Positions 8,779 through 16,922 of a DNA stretch of 64,000 nucleotides are shown in pieces. Origin of the DNA: Amycolatopsis solani (GTDB taxonomy: Bacteria; Actinomycetota; Actinomycetes; Mycobacteriales; Pseudonocardiaceae); NCBI RefSeq assembly GCF_033441515.1, contig NZ_JAWQJT010000002.1:1178001-1242000 (forward strand). The letters are read 5' to 3'. Made by a program: the position numbers and the translations under genes. The notes beneath the pieces were generated by a model. The model did not search any database, was not told where the DNA came from, and was given only the letters and a program-made list of their open reading frames with translations. The first letter of the stretch is position 1, and the number at the start of each line of letters is the position of its first letter.

Positions 8779-9639
8779 ATGCTGCAGGGCGCACTGGCCG
8801 GCCTCGCCGCCGGCGGCCTCTACGCGGTGCTCGCGGTCTGCCTGACCCTGATGTCGCGGCTGGTGCGGGTGGTCAACTTCGCCCAGTCCGCGACCGGGAT
8901 GTTCGGCTGCTACGTCGCCGTCTTCCTCTCCGTCCACCTCGGGTTCCCCGAGTGGCTGGCGACGCTGGCCGGCATCCTGCTCGGCGGCGCGCTGAGCGCG
9001 GTGCTCGGCTGGATCGTCTCCACGTGGCTCGCCGAAGCCGACACCGGGACGCGGTCGGCGGTGACGGTGGCCGTGCTCCTGCTGCTGATTTCGCTCGCGT
9101 TCATCCTGTTCGGCAACAAACCGCAGCCGTTCCACCCGCTGCTGGCCGGGCCGGCGTTCACGCTGGGTGGCGTGGTGGTCAGCCAGGTCACCGTCGTGAC
9201 GGTGGCGCTGGCGGTACTGGTGGCGCTGGGCTGCCGCGCGGTGCTGGCCCGCACGTCACTGGGCGTCCGGCTGCGGGCGCTGTCCGAGCGCCCCACGACG
9301 GCGGAGCTGCTGGGCATCCCGGCCCGCCCGCTGTCGGTCGGCGTCTGGACGGCGACCGGGGTGATCGCGACGCTGGCGGTGTCGATCGTGGCCCCGTCGC
9401 AGTCGAACGACCCGACGTCACTGGCGATGCTGGTGGTCCCGGCCGCGGCAGCGGCGCTGCTCGGCGGCTTCCGCCGGCTGGACCTGGCCGTGACGGGCGG
9501 CCTGGTCCTGGGCATGGCACAGGGGGCGGTCGCCCAGGCGGACAAGTTGTCGGTGCTGCGGTACTTCCTCCCGTTCCTGGTCATCGTGGCACTGCTGCTG
9601 TGGACGCAGCGCAAGGAGGTGTGGGATGCGGCTCGCTGA
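8779..9639 (+). CDS. livH: ABC transporter permease, LivH type
   Basis: A 286-residue inner-membrane permease with about eight hydrophobic segments. It has the N-terminal GLAAGGLYAVLAVCLTLM and VVNFAQSATGMFGCYVA motifs of LivH proteins (usually 290-310 residues). An AGGAGG ribosome-binding site lies about 5 bp before the ATG. The last 14 bp overlap an ATG at 9626 that was probably once the start of livM. That ATG now opens a repeat-bearing frame, because 568 bp have been inserted between livH and livM. Confidence 0.87.
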   Translation: MLQGALAGLAAGGLYAVLAVCLTLMSRLVRVVNFAQSATGMFGCYVAVFLSVHLGFPEWLATLAGILLGGALSAVLGWIVSTWLAEADTGTRSAVTVAVLLLLISLAFILFGNKPQPFHPLLAGPAFTLGGVVVSQVTVVTVALAVLVALGCRAVLARTSLGVRLRALSERPTTAELLGIPARPLSVGVWTATGVIATLAVSIVAPSQSNDPTSLAMLVVPAAAAALLGGFRRLDLAVTGGLVLGMAQGAVAQADKLSVLRYFLPFLVIVALLLWTQRKEVWDAAR

Positions 9640-10207
9640 ACACCACGTCGCCCGGCCCCGGGCGTGCGACGGCACGCGACTCGCCAGACGCCTGTTCGGG
9701 CGCACCCGGCGGCCGACGGCCCACGCACCGGCTGCGGCACCGGACCTCGCGCCAGCTCCGGTCGCGGCATCGGCTGCAGCTCCGGCACCGGGCCAGGCCG
9801 CCGCTCCGGCACCGGCAGCAGGCCCGGCACCGGCTGCAGCTTCGGCTGCACGTTCGGCGCTACCCGCGGCCCCAGGTCAGGCCGCAGCTCCGACACCGGC
9901 AACAAGCCCGGCACCAGCTGCAGCATCGGCTGCACCTTCGGCGCTACCCGCGGCCCCGAGCCAGGCCGCAGCTCCGGCACCGGCAGCAGGCCCGGCACCA
10001 GCCGCAACCTCGGCACTGCCAGCGGCCCCAGGTCAAGCCGCAACTCCGACACCGGCAGCAGGCCCGGCACCAGCCGCAACCTCGGCACTGCCAGCGGCCC
10101 CGGGCCAGGCCGCAGCTTCGGCACCGGCCCCAGTCCCGGCTCAGGCACCGGCGCCGGGTCTGGCCCAGGCTTCGGCCGTGGAGGAGGCACACCGTGCGGC
10201 TCGCTGA
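9626..10207 (+). CDS. Ala/Pro-rich repeat ORF inserted between livH and livM
   Basis: A 193-codon frame, about three quarters Ala and Pro, built on a decaying tandem repeat; no known domain. It begins with a copy of the livM N-terminus (MRLAEHHVAR, against VRLAEHRVAR at the real livM start). Its ATG overlaps the livH stop by 14 bp, and its stop overlaps the livM GTG by the same 14 bp, because both junctions carry the same 29-bp sequence. Translational coupling through the insert is therefore preserved although the insert length (568 bp) is not a multiple of three. It may be a passive spacer peptide or a newly born protein. Whether it is made is unknown. Confidence 0.4.
   Translation: MRLAEHHVARPRACDGTRLARRLFGRTRRPTAHAPAAAPDLAPAPVAASAAAPAPGQAAAPAPAAGPAPAAASAARSALPAAPGQAAAPTPATSPAPAAASAAPSALPAAPSQAAAPAPAAGPAPAATSALPAAPGQAATPTPAAGPAPAATSALPAAPGQAAASAPAPVPAQAPAPGLAQASAVEEAHRAAR
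9627..9655. repeat. 29-bp direct repeat, left copy
   Basis: This segment (starting TGCGGCTCGCTGAACACC) recurs at 10195-10223 with one mismatch. The two copies bracket the 568-bp insertion and duplicate the overlapping livH end and livM start. Confidence 0.85.
9821..10132. repeat. minisatellite, two 84-bp then two 72-bp units
   Basis: Four successive units at 9821-9904, 9905-9988, 9989-10060 and 10061-10132. Each encodes GPAPAA...SALPAAP.QAA.. in the 9626 frame. The first two are 84 bp; the last two are 72 bp and nearly identical, lacking four codons. More degenerate related sequence reaches back to about 9715. All lengths are multiples of three. Confidence 0.8.
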
Positions 10208-11906
10208 ACACCGCGTCGCCCGGGCGGGGCTGCCCTTCCTCGTCGCCGCCGCCGCGATCGGCGTCGGGTACGCGCTGAGCGTCGGGCTCGCCGGGTACTT
10301 CGTCTACCTCGGCGTCAGTGCCGTCGTCGCGGCCATCGCGCTGCTCGGGCTGGGCGTCGTCACCGGGACCGCCGGCATGATCTCCCTCTGCCAGCTGACC
10401 TTCGCCGCGGTGGGGGCGTTCGTCGTCTCCGCCTGCAACGTCGCCGGCGTGCCCGGCGGGTTCGGCACCTGGCTTGTGCTCGGCGGCCTGGCCGCCGCGC
10501 TGGCCGGGGTGCTCGTCGGGCTGCCCGCGCTGCGGCTGCGCGGCATCACCCTCGCCGTGGTCACCCTCGGGCTGGCCGCGGCCGCCGACCTCACGCTCGT
10601 GCAGATCCAGTTCCCCGGCGCCACCGAAGGCCTCTCGGTCGAACGACCGGCGGCCTTCTCCGACGACCGGTCCTACTTCCTGTTCGCCGTGCTCGTACTC
10701 GTCGCCTGCGGGCTCCTCGTGCACTTCCTGCGCCGCGGCCGCTGGGGCAGCAGCTGGCAGCTGGTCGCCTTCTCCGAACGCGGGACCGCCGCCGTCGGCG
10801 CGGGGGTGCGGACCTCCAAGCTCACCGCCTTCGCGGTCAGCGCCGCGCTCGGCGGCGTCAGCGGCGGGCTGCTCACCGGCCAGGTCGGGCTGGCCTTCCC
10901 GGCGAGCTTCACCGCCATCCAGTCCCTCGCGCTGTACGTGCTGGCGATCATGTCCGGCGCGCACCTGATCGACATGGCCGTCTTCGGCGCGCTGCTCTGG
11001 GTCGCCGTACCCGAGCTGCTCAAACGCTGGGGCGTGCCGCAGGACTGGGGTTTCGTCGTGTTCGGCGTGCTCGGCGTCCAGGCCCTCACCGGCCGCGGCA
11101 ACCTCGGCACGGCCGTGCGGAACCTCTGGTACCGCCGCGGTGCCCCCGCGGGCGTCGGGCTCACCACCGGGGTCGCCGACGTCGAACCCTTGCCGCCCGG
11201 TGATCCCGTGCTGGCGGTGCGCGGCCTGAGTGTCTCCTTCGGACACGTCACCGCGCTGTCCGATGTGGACATCACCGTGCCCGAACACGGGATCCTCGGC
11301 GTCATCGGGCCGAACGGCGCCGGGAAGTCCACTTTGGTCGACGCGATCAGCGGCTTCCTCCCCCGCGCGACCGGCACGGTCACCCTCGGCGGCAGGCCGC
11401 TCACCGGCTCGCCCACCCGCCGGGCCCGCGCCGGGCTGCGGCGGACGTTCCAGCAGGACCGCGTCCCGCCCGGCCTCACCGTCGGCGCGTACGTCCGGTT
11501 CGTCGCCCGGCGGCGGCTCACCGGCCGCGAAGCCGCCGAGGCGCTGGAGTTCTTCGGCTGCCCGTCCCCGCGCACGCCGCTGTCCCGGGTGGACGCGGGC
11601 GCGCGGCGGCTCGTCGAGGTCGTCGGCCACCTGCTCGCGAAGCCCCGGGTGCTGCTGCTCGACGAGCCGGCGGCCGGCCTGCCGCACGAAGAGCACGTCG
11701 CCTTCGGGCGGCGGCTGCGCCAGGTCCCGGCCCGGTTCGGGGTCTCGGTGCTGCTCATCGAGCACGACCTCGACCTGGTGCGGTCGGTCTGCGACACGCT
11801 CACGGTGCTCGACTTCGGGCAGGTACTGGCGAGCGGGCCGCAGGCGGACGTGCTGGCCGACCCGGCCGTGCTGAAGGCGTACATGGGCGAAACGGAGCTG
11901 TTGTGA
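10194..11906 (+). CDS. fused ABC permease and ATPase, LivM-LivG
   Basis: A 570-residue fusion. Residues about 12-310 are a LivM permease with many hydrophobic helices; about 340-570 are a LivG-type ATPase. The ATPase has Walker A GPNGAGKST near 372 and Walker B VLLLDEPAAGL, but the signature expected as LSYGQQR reads VDAGARR, so this half may be weak in hydrolysis and rely on LivF. Start GTG 10194 (VRLAEHRVAR) sits in the second copy of the 29-bp repeat. The frame is open far upstream only because the low-complexity insert lacks stops. The stop overlaps the livF start. Confidence 0.85.
   Translation: MRLAEHRVARAGLPFLVAAAAIGVGYALSVGLAGYFVYLGVSAVVAAIALLGLGVVTGTAGMISLCQLTFAAVGAFVVSACNVAGVPGGFGTWLVLGGLAAALAGVLVGLPALRLRGITLAVVTLGLAAAADLTLVQIQFPGATEGLSVERPAAFSDDRSYFLFAVLVLVACGLLVHFLRRGRWGSSWQLVAFSERGTAAVGAGVRTSKLTAFAVSAALGGVSGGLLTGQVGLAFPASFTAIQSLALYVLAIMSGAHLIDMAVFGALLWVAVPELLKRWGVPQDWGFVVFGVLGVQALTGRGNLGTAVRNLWYRRGAPAGVGLTTGVADVEPLPPGDPVLAVRGLSVSFGHVTALSDVDITVPEHGILGVIGPNGAGKSTLVDAISGFLPRATGTVTLGGRPLTGSPTRRARAGLRRTFQQDRVPPGLTVGAYVRFVARRRLTGREAAEALEFFGCPSPRTPLSRVDAGARRLVEVVGHLLAKPRVLLLDEPAAGLPHEEHVAFGRRLRQVPARFGVSVLLIEHDLDLVRSVCDTLTVLDFGQVLASGPQADVLADPAVLKAYMGETELL
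10195..10223. repeat. 29-bp direct repeat, right copy
   Basis: Second copy of the sequence at 9627-9655, with one A/G difference. It contains the present livM start (GTG 10194) and the stop of the inserted Ala/Pro frame. Confidence 0.85.
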
Positions 11907-12595
11907 ACGCGTTGCGAGTCCACGGGCTGACGGTGAAGCGCGGAGCCGGCCCGGTCATCCGCGACGTCGACCTCATCCTCGAGCCGGGCCGGATCACCGC
12001 GCTGGTCGGGCCGAACGGGGCCGGGAAGACGAGCCTGCTGGAAGCGGTGTCCGGGGTGGTGGCGCCCTCGGCGGGCAGCGTCCACCTCAACGGCGTGAAC
12101 GTCACCCGGCACTCCCGGGTCGCGCGGGCCCGGCTCGGGCTGGCGCACATCGAGCAGGGCCGGGCGGTGTTCCCGGGGCTCACGGTGCTGGAGAACCTCC
12201 GCCTGACCGCCCGCACCCCGGCGGCCGTGGACGAGGTCCTGGAGTTGTTCCCCGAGCTGGACAAGCGCCGCGACTCCCCCGCGGCCCTGCTGTCGGGTGG
12301 CGAGCAGCAGATGGTGGTGCTGGCCCGCGCGTTCGCCGCGCGCCCGGCGTTCCTGCTCATCGACGAGATGTCGCTCGGCCTGGCCCCGGTGGTCTTCACC
12401 CGGCTGCTGCCGGTGGTCACGCGGTTCGCCGAGGAGGGAGCCGCGATCCTGCTGGTCGAGCAGTTCACGCACCTGGCGCTCGGCGTCGCGCAGGAGGCGG
12501 TGGTCGTCTCGTCGGGCCGCGTCACCTACACCGGTGACGCGCAGACCCTCCTCGACTCCCCCGCCACCCTGCACTCCGCCTACCTCGGCTCGTGA
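11903..12595 (+). CDS. livF: ABC transporter ATP-binding protein, LivF type
   Basis: A 230-residue ATPase powering the importer. It has Walker A GPNGAGKT, an intact signature LSGGEQQ, Walker B FLLIDEM and switch histidine region VEQFTH. GTG 11903 overlaps the LivM-LivG stop (GTGA). Because the partner ATPase has a degenerate signature motif, the composite site using LivF's signature is likely the active one. The operon ends here; its TGA lies within the left arm of a 25-bp palindrome. Confidence 0.88.
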   Translation: MNALRVHGLTVKRGAGPVIRDVDLILEPGRITALVGPNGAGKTSLLEAVSGVVAPSAGSVHLNGVNVTRHSRVARARLGLAHIEQGRAVFPGLTVLENLRLTARTPAAVDEVLELFPELDKRRDSPAALLSGGEQQMVVLARAFAARPAFLLIDEMSLGLAPVVFTRLLPVVTRFAEEGAAILLVEQFTHLALGVAQEAVVVSSGRVTYTGDAQTLLDSPATLHSAYLGS

Positions 12596-12637
12596 GTGTT
12601 CAGTCGGGTTAGAACCCGACTGAACACTCACGAGCCG
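12586..12637. terminator. bidirectional hairpin between convergent genes (family A palindrome)
   Basis: Two 25-bp arms, perfectly complementary, with a 2-bp centre. The core is CGTGAGTGTTCAGTCGGGTT and its complement. It contains the livF stop and lies just past the stop of the convergent SDR at 12643. Copies at 27328 and 33323 have TTTAG where this one has TTCAG, with the matching change in the other arm. Confidence 0.8.
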
Positions 12638-12642
12638 CGGTG

Positions 12643-13443
12643 TCACATGCCCGCGCGCTCGAACGCCAGCGTGGGGAGGTCGACGGCGTGGGCGCCGCCG
12701 TCGGCGACCAGGACCGCGCCGGTGACGTACGACGACTCCGCCGAGCCCAGGAACCGCACGATCGCCGCGATCTCCTCCGGCTCGGCGGGGCGCCGCAGCG
12801 GGACCTCGGCGGTCACCCGGCGGTAGCCCTCGTCGTGGCCGCCGGTGAAGCCCGCCGCCGCGGCGAACTGGGCCATCTCGCCGTCCGCCATCGGCGTCCG
12901 GACCCAGCCGGGGCAGACCGCGTTCGCCCGCACCCCGCGCGGCCCGAAGTCACGGGCGATCGACCGGGTCAGGCCGATCAGCGCGTGTTTCGCGACGGTG
13001 TAGCCGGCCACGTTCGGCCCGGCGAACAGCCCGGCCAGCGACGACACGACGACGACCTGCCCGCCGGTCTCCACCAGCGACGGCAGCGCGGCCCGGCAGA
13101 GCACGAACGCGCTCGACAGGTTCGAGCGCAGCGCCAGCTCCCACTCCTCGTCGCCGGTGTCGACGACCGACGACAGGCCGTGGCCGCCGGCGTTGGCGAC
13201 CACGACGTCCAGCCGTCCGTACTCGCCGATGATCTCGGCGACCGCGGTTTCGGCGTCCGAGCGCACGCTCGCGTCGCAGGAGATGACGTGCGCGCCGGTT
13301 TCCGCGGCGACCTTGTCCAGAGGCTCGCGCCGCCGTCCCAGCACGACGACGTGCGCGCCTTCGCCCGCGTACCGGAGGGCCACCGCCGCCCCGATTCCGG
13401 TGCCACCGCCGGTGATCGCGACGACCTTGCCAGATGAGTCCAC
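12643..13443 (-). CDS. SDR family oxidoreductase
   Basis: A 266-residue classical short-chain dehydrogenase using NAD(P). It has the cofactor motif TGGGTGIG (residues 11-18), NAG at about 85, catalytic Ser in VVVSSLAG and the YTVAK motif (Tyr and Lys). GTG 13443 (VDSSGKVV) starts six residues before the first strand. It is the downstream gene of a pair with the SDR 13 bp upstream, convergent to livF and divergent from the amine oxidase. A role in oxidising or reducing an aldehyde, alcohol or ketone from amine breakdown is plausible but not shown. Confidence 0.85.
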   Translation of the reverse strand: MDSSGKVVAITGGGTGIGAAVALRYAGEGAHVVVLGRRREPLDKVAAETGAHVISCDASVRSDAETAVAEIIGEYGRLDVVVANAGGHGLSSVVDTGDEEWELALRSNLSSAFVLCRAALPSLVETGGQVVVVSSLAGLFAGPNVAGYTVAKHALIGLTRSIARDFGPRGVRANAVCPGWVRTPMADGEMAQFAAAAGFTGGHDEGYRRVTAEVPLRRPAEPEEIAAIVRFLGSAESSYVTGAVLVADGGAHAVDLPTLAFERAGM

Positions 13444-13456
13444 TGTGGATCCTTTC

Positions 13457-14155
13457 CTAAGCGGGGAACGCCGAGCGGGCCGACATCCCGAAGTCGGCCA
13501 GCAGGGCTTGGCCGTTGACCGGCCGCGAAGCCGGGGACGCGAGGAACAGCACCTGCCGGGCGACGTCGGCGGCGGCCTGGACCGGGAACGCGGGGTCGTC
13601 CAGGACGGCGCCGAGGTCCGCGCGCGCCATCGGCGTGTCCACCACCGACGGGCAGACGCAGTTGACCCGGATCCCCGGCACCTCGACGGCCAGCGCCCGG
13701 GTCATCGCGACCACCGCGCCCTTGGACGCGCAGTAGGGCACCATGCCCGGCGCGGCCGTGAACGCCGAGTCGCTGCCGAGCAGGACCACCGAGCCGCCCT
13801 CGGCCAGCCACGGCAGCGCGTGCTTGACCAGCAGGAACTGCCCCGTGACGTTGACGGCGAGAACGCGGGCGACGTCGGCGGCCGTGGTCGCGGCCAGCGG
13901 CGTGCCGACCGGGCCGGAGATCCCGGCGCAGCCGACGACCGCGTCGAGGCCGCCGAAGTCCCGGGCGATCGCCGCCACCGCGTCGGCCAGCGCGGGCTCG
14001 TCGGTGACGTCCGCCCGGACGACGCCGGGGCCGGGCTCGCGGTCGATCACGCCGACCCGCGCCCCCTCGGCGCGGAACGCCCGCACGCAGGCCAGCCCGA
14101 TGCCGGAGGCCCCGCCGGTCACCAGGACCGCCCGGCCGTCGAGGTCTGTTCGCAT
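13457..14155 (-). CDS. SDR family oxidoreductase
   Basis: A 232-residue short-chain dehydrogenase with TGGASGIG (about 14-21) and a YCASK catalytic motif. The usual NAG reads GCAG (VVGCAGISGP), a tolerated variant. ATG 14155 is clear. It is 13 bp upstream of the second SDR and shares a 113-bp divergent region with the amine oxidase gene at 14269, suggesting joint control. Its substrate is unknown. Confidence 0.85.
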   Translation of the reverse strand: MRTDLDGRAVLVTGGASGIGLACVRAFRAEGARVGVIDREPGPGVVRADVTDEPALADAVAAIARDFGGLDAVVGCAGISGPVGTPLAATTAADVARVLAVNVTGQFLLVKHALPWLAEGGSVVLLGSDSAFTAAPGMVPYCASKGAVVAMTRALAVEVPGIRVNCVCPSVVDTPMARADLGAVLDDPAFPVQAAADVARQVLFLASPASRPVNGQALLADFGMSARSAFPA

Positions 14156-14268
14156 GCGCCCATCCTCACCGCGGGCGGCGCGGACGTGGTTGGCCCCGAG
14201 TGCAGCGTTGTTGTCGGCGCCCGCACGGGCGATGGCGCGCGCCCCGGCCCGGGCCGAGACTGGCCAGG

Positions 14269-16131
14269 GTGAGCACGCCGCACCCCCTCGACCCGCTGAC
14301 CGCCGCCGAACTGAGCGCCGGACGCGCGATCCTCGCCGCCGCCGGGCTGCTCGGCGCCGCGGTCCGCGTCCCGCAGGCCGTCCCCGTCGAACCCGCCAAG
14401 GAAGACGTGCGGGCCGGCCGGGGCGATCGCCGCATCCGCTACACGCTCCTCGACACCGCCACCGGCCGCGCCGGGGACGCCGTCGTCTCGGTGACCGAAA
14501 ACGAACTGGTCTCCTGGGACGACTGGGCCGAAACCGAAGGACAGCCGTCTTACCTGTTCGAGGAGTACGCGCTGGCCGAGCAGCTGACGAAGGCGTCGGC
14601 GGACTGGCAGGCCGCGATGGCGCGGCGTGGCCTCGCCGACCGGATCGGCCACGCCTTCTGCGCGCCGCTGGCGCCCGGGTACTTCGGGCGGGCGGACGAG
14701 ACCGGCCGGGTGATGCGCTCGCTGACGTTCCTGCGCGAGGACGAAGGCGACAGCCCGTGGGCGCACCCGGTCGAAGGACTGGTCGTGCACCTCGACCTGA
14801 CCCGGCAGCGGGTGCTGCGCGTCGAGGACGAAGGCGACGTCCCGGTGCCCGCCGAGCACGGGCGCTACACCGGTGTCCCGGCCCGCACGACGTTGAAGCC
14901 GATCGAGATCACCCAGCCCGACGGCCCGAGCTTCACCGTCGACGGCACCGAGGTGACGTGGGAGGGCTGGCGCCTGCGCGTCGGCTTCAACGCCCGCGAA
15001 GGCCTGACGCTGCACCGGATCAGCTTCCAGGACCGGCCGGTCCTCTACCGGGCCTCCGTCCCCGAGATGGTGGTCCCGTACGGGGACGTCGCGCCCGGCC
15101 GGTTCTGGATCAGCTACTTCGACGCCGGGGAGTACCAGTTCGGCAAGAACGGCAACGACCTGCGCCTGGGCTGCGACTGCGTCGGCGTGATCCACTACTT
15201 CCCGGCCTGGGTCGCCGACGACCACGGCGAGCCGGTCGAGATCCCGCGGGCGATCTGCCTGCACGAAGAGGACGACGGCATCCTCTGGAAGCACACCGAC
15301 CTCGCCGGGCGGCCCGAGGTCCGCCGCTCCCGGCGGCTGGTGGTCTCCTCGATCTCCACCATCGGCAACTACGACTACGGCCACTACTGGTACTTCCACC
15401 TGGACGGCTCGATCTCGTTCGAGGCGAAGGCCACCGGCGTCGTCTTCTGCGGCGCCGGCACGCCCGGCGAGGAGCAGCCGCACGCGACCGAGCTCGCGCC
15501 CGGCCTGTTCGCGCCGGTGCACCAGCACCTGTTCTGCGCCCGGCTCGACGTCGAGGTCGACGGCGATCGCACCAGCCTGCACGAGGTCGACGTCGAAGGC
15601 GTGCCGACCGGACCGGCCAACCCGTACGGCAACGCGTTCACCTGGCGCAGCACGCCGTTGCGGACCGAGCGGGAGGCGATGCGCCGGGCCGATCCCGCCC
15701 GCGCCCGCGTCTGGGAGGTCCGGAGCGCTTCGCGGACGAACCGGCTCGGCAAGCCGACCGCCTACCAGCTGGTGCCGAGCCCGTCGGCGACGCTGCTGGC
15801 GCAGCCGGACGCGACCGTGCACGCCCGCGCGACGTTCGCGACCCGGCACCTGTGGGCGACGCCGTACCACGAGGACGAGCGGTTCCCGGCCGGCGACCGG
15901 CCGAACGCCCACCCCGGCGGCGCGGGCCTGCCCGCCTGGACCGCCGCCGACCGCGACCTCGTCGACGCCGACCTCGTGCTGTGGCACGTGTTCGGCCCCA
16001 CCCACGTCCCGCGCCCCGAGGACTGGCCGGTGATGCCGGTCGACCGCTCCGGATTCCTGTTCCGGCCGTACGGGTTCCTCGACCGCAACCCCGCGCTCGA
16101 CCTCCCGTCCGGCGACCACTGCGACCACTGA
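14269..16131 (+). CDS. copper-containing primary amine oxidase
   Basis: A 620-residue copper amine oxidase that converts R-CH2-NH2 + O2 to the aldehyde, ammonia and hydrogen peroxide. Every key residue is present: the topaquinone precursor Tyr368 in T-x-x-NYDY (364-370), catalytic base Asp285 in YFDAGEY, and copper ligands His418, His420 (HQH) and His579 (GPTHVPRPEDWP). Spacing matches the Arthrobacter phenylethylamine oxidase with a constant offset of about 13. GTG 14269 (VSTPHPLDPL) is chosen over an upstream frame because family similarity starts there. No signal peptide is seen. MoaF follows 11 bp downstream; tyramine, phenylethylamine or dopamine are likely substrates. Confidence 0.95.
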   Translation: MSTPHPLDPLTAAELSAGRAILAAAGLLGAAVRVPQAVPVEPAKEDVRAGRGDRRIRYTLLDTATGRAGDAVVSVTENELVSWDDWAETEGQPSYLFEEYALAEQLTKASADWQAAMARRGLADRIGHAFCAPLAPGYFGRADETGRVMRSLTFLREDEGDSPWAHPVEGLVVHLDLTRQRVLRVEDEGDVPVPAEHGRYTGVPARTTLKPIEITQPDGPSFTVDGTEVTWEGWRLRVGFNAREGLTLHRISFQDRPVLYRASVPEMVVPYGDVAPGRFWISYFDAGEYQFGKNGNDLRLGCDCVGVIHYFPAWVADDHGEPVEIPRAICLHEEDDGILWKHTDLAGRPEVRRSRRLVVSSISTIGNYDYGHYWYFHLDGSISFEAKATGVVFCGAGTPGEEQPHATELAPGLFAPVHQHLFCARLDVEVDGDRTSLHEVDVEGVPTGPANPYGNAFTWRSTPLRTEREAMRRADPARARVWEVRSASRTNRLGKPTAYQLVPSPSATLLAQPDATVHARATFATRHLWATPYHEDERFPAGDRPNAHPGGAGLPAWTAADRDLVDADLVLWHVFGPTHVPRPEDWPVMPVDRSGFLFRPYGFLDRNPALDLPSGDHCDH

Positions 16132-16142
16132 GGACTTCCACC

Positions 16143-16919
16143 GTGACCACGCTTTCCGACACCTCGACCTGGCTCCCCCTCGACGGCCTGGCCCCGGGCT
16201 TCGACGCGAACAAGGCCCCCGTGGTCGGCGACCTGCACGGCCGCACGTTCGTCCTGCACGACGACGGCGACGGCCCGGACCGCACCGCCCGGTTCACCGG
16301 CACGCGCGTGGCGTGGGACGGCTCGACGGTCCTCTGCGAGACGTTCCTGGTCGACGCCGACCTGTACTACGCCCAGTTCCACCCCGCCCCGCGCGAGGCG
16401 GTCTCGCTCCTGCTGGACCTGCGCGAGGGCCGCGCGCTGGTCGTCACCACGACGATCGGCGCGGACGGCACCCCGCGCGTCACCCAGGAGTTCCGGCCAG
16501 CGACCCTCGACGGCTTCGAGGCGCGCGGGGAGCCGATGGCGCCGAGCACCGCCCTGATCGGCCGCCGGGTGGTGTGGGTCTACAGCCGCGAGCACGCCTA
16601 CGAACACGTCTACCTCAGCCCGCACTGGTACACCTGGCAGTGCCTGGCCGGCCCGGAGCGCGGGCTCGCCGACACCGACGAGAACACCGTCTACCGGATC
16701 CGCCCCGGCATCCACGTGTTCGCCTGGCGCGAGAAGGTCATCCCGTGCGCGTCGGTCACCGTCGCCGACCACCGCGACGCCCGCCGGCTGCGCTCCCACG
16801 GCGTCCTCTTCGGACTCGACGGGTCCGGCGAGTGCCCGACGCACTTCACCTTCGGCGCGTACGGGCGGCTGCTGAGCACCACCGTGCACCCGGACGGCCT
16901 GGACCCGGCGGAGGACTGA
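16143..16919 (+). CDS. moaF: MoaF family protein, copy 2
   Basis: A 258-residue MoaF-family protein right after the amine oxidase, the arrangement expected for a monoamine utilisation unit. The region around residues 140-180 contains RRVVWVYSREHAYEHVYLS followed by WQCLAGPERG, matching the paralogue at 6431. The N-terminal half is a second, more diverged barrel. GTG 16143 follows GAGGAC 8 bp upstream. The amidohydrolase begins 3 bp after its stop, so the three genes are one operon. Molecular function remains unknown; a carrier or quality-control role for the amine or oxidase is only a guess. Confidence 0.82.
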   Translation: MTTLSDTSTWLPLDGLAPGFDANKAPVVGDLHGRTFVLHDDGDGPDRTARFTGTRVAWDGSTVLCETFLVDADLYYAQFHPAPREAVSLLLDLREGRALVVTTTIGADGTPRVTQEFRPATLDGFEARGEPMAPSTALIGRRVVWVYSREHAYEHVYLSPHWYTWQCLAGPERGLADTDENTVYRIRPGIHVFAWREKVIPCASVTVADHRDARRLRSHGVLFGLDGSGECPTHFTFGAYGRLLSTTVHPDGLDPAED

Positions 16920-16922
16920 GCC

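Noticed and set aside
9821..10132. Possible CRISPR array in the liv operon
   Set aside because: The units abut without spacers and keep a codon period; this is a minisatellite.
8910..11765. A 951-codon open frame on the minus strand, antisense to the liv operon
   Set aside because: High GC leaves antisense frames open. It has no recognisable domain, is largely arginine-, glycine- and proline-rich low complexity, and the plus strand here encodes clear ABC transporter proteins.
13743..16142. A very long plus-strand frame running through the SDR and amine oxidase region before MoaF
   Set aside because: Only its last part (from 16143) is a real gene; the rest is out of frame with the copper amine oxidase and antisense to the SDR, and is Arg/Pro/Ala-rich.
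6431..16919. Molybdenum cofactor biosynthesis locus, from the MoaF names
   Set aside because: No moaA, moaC, moeA, mobA or molybdoenzyme is present; the amine oxidase context explains MoaF better.
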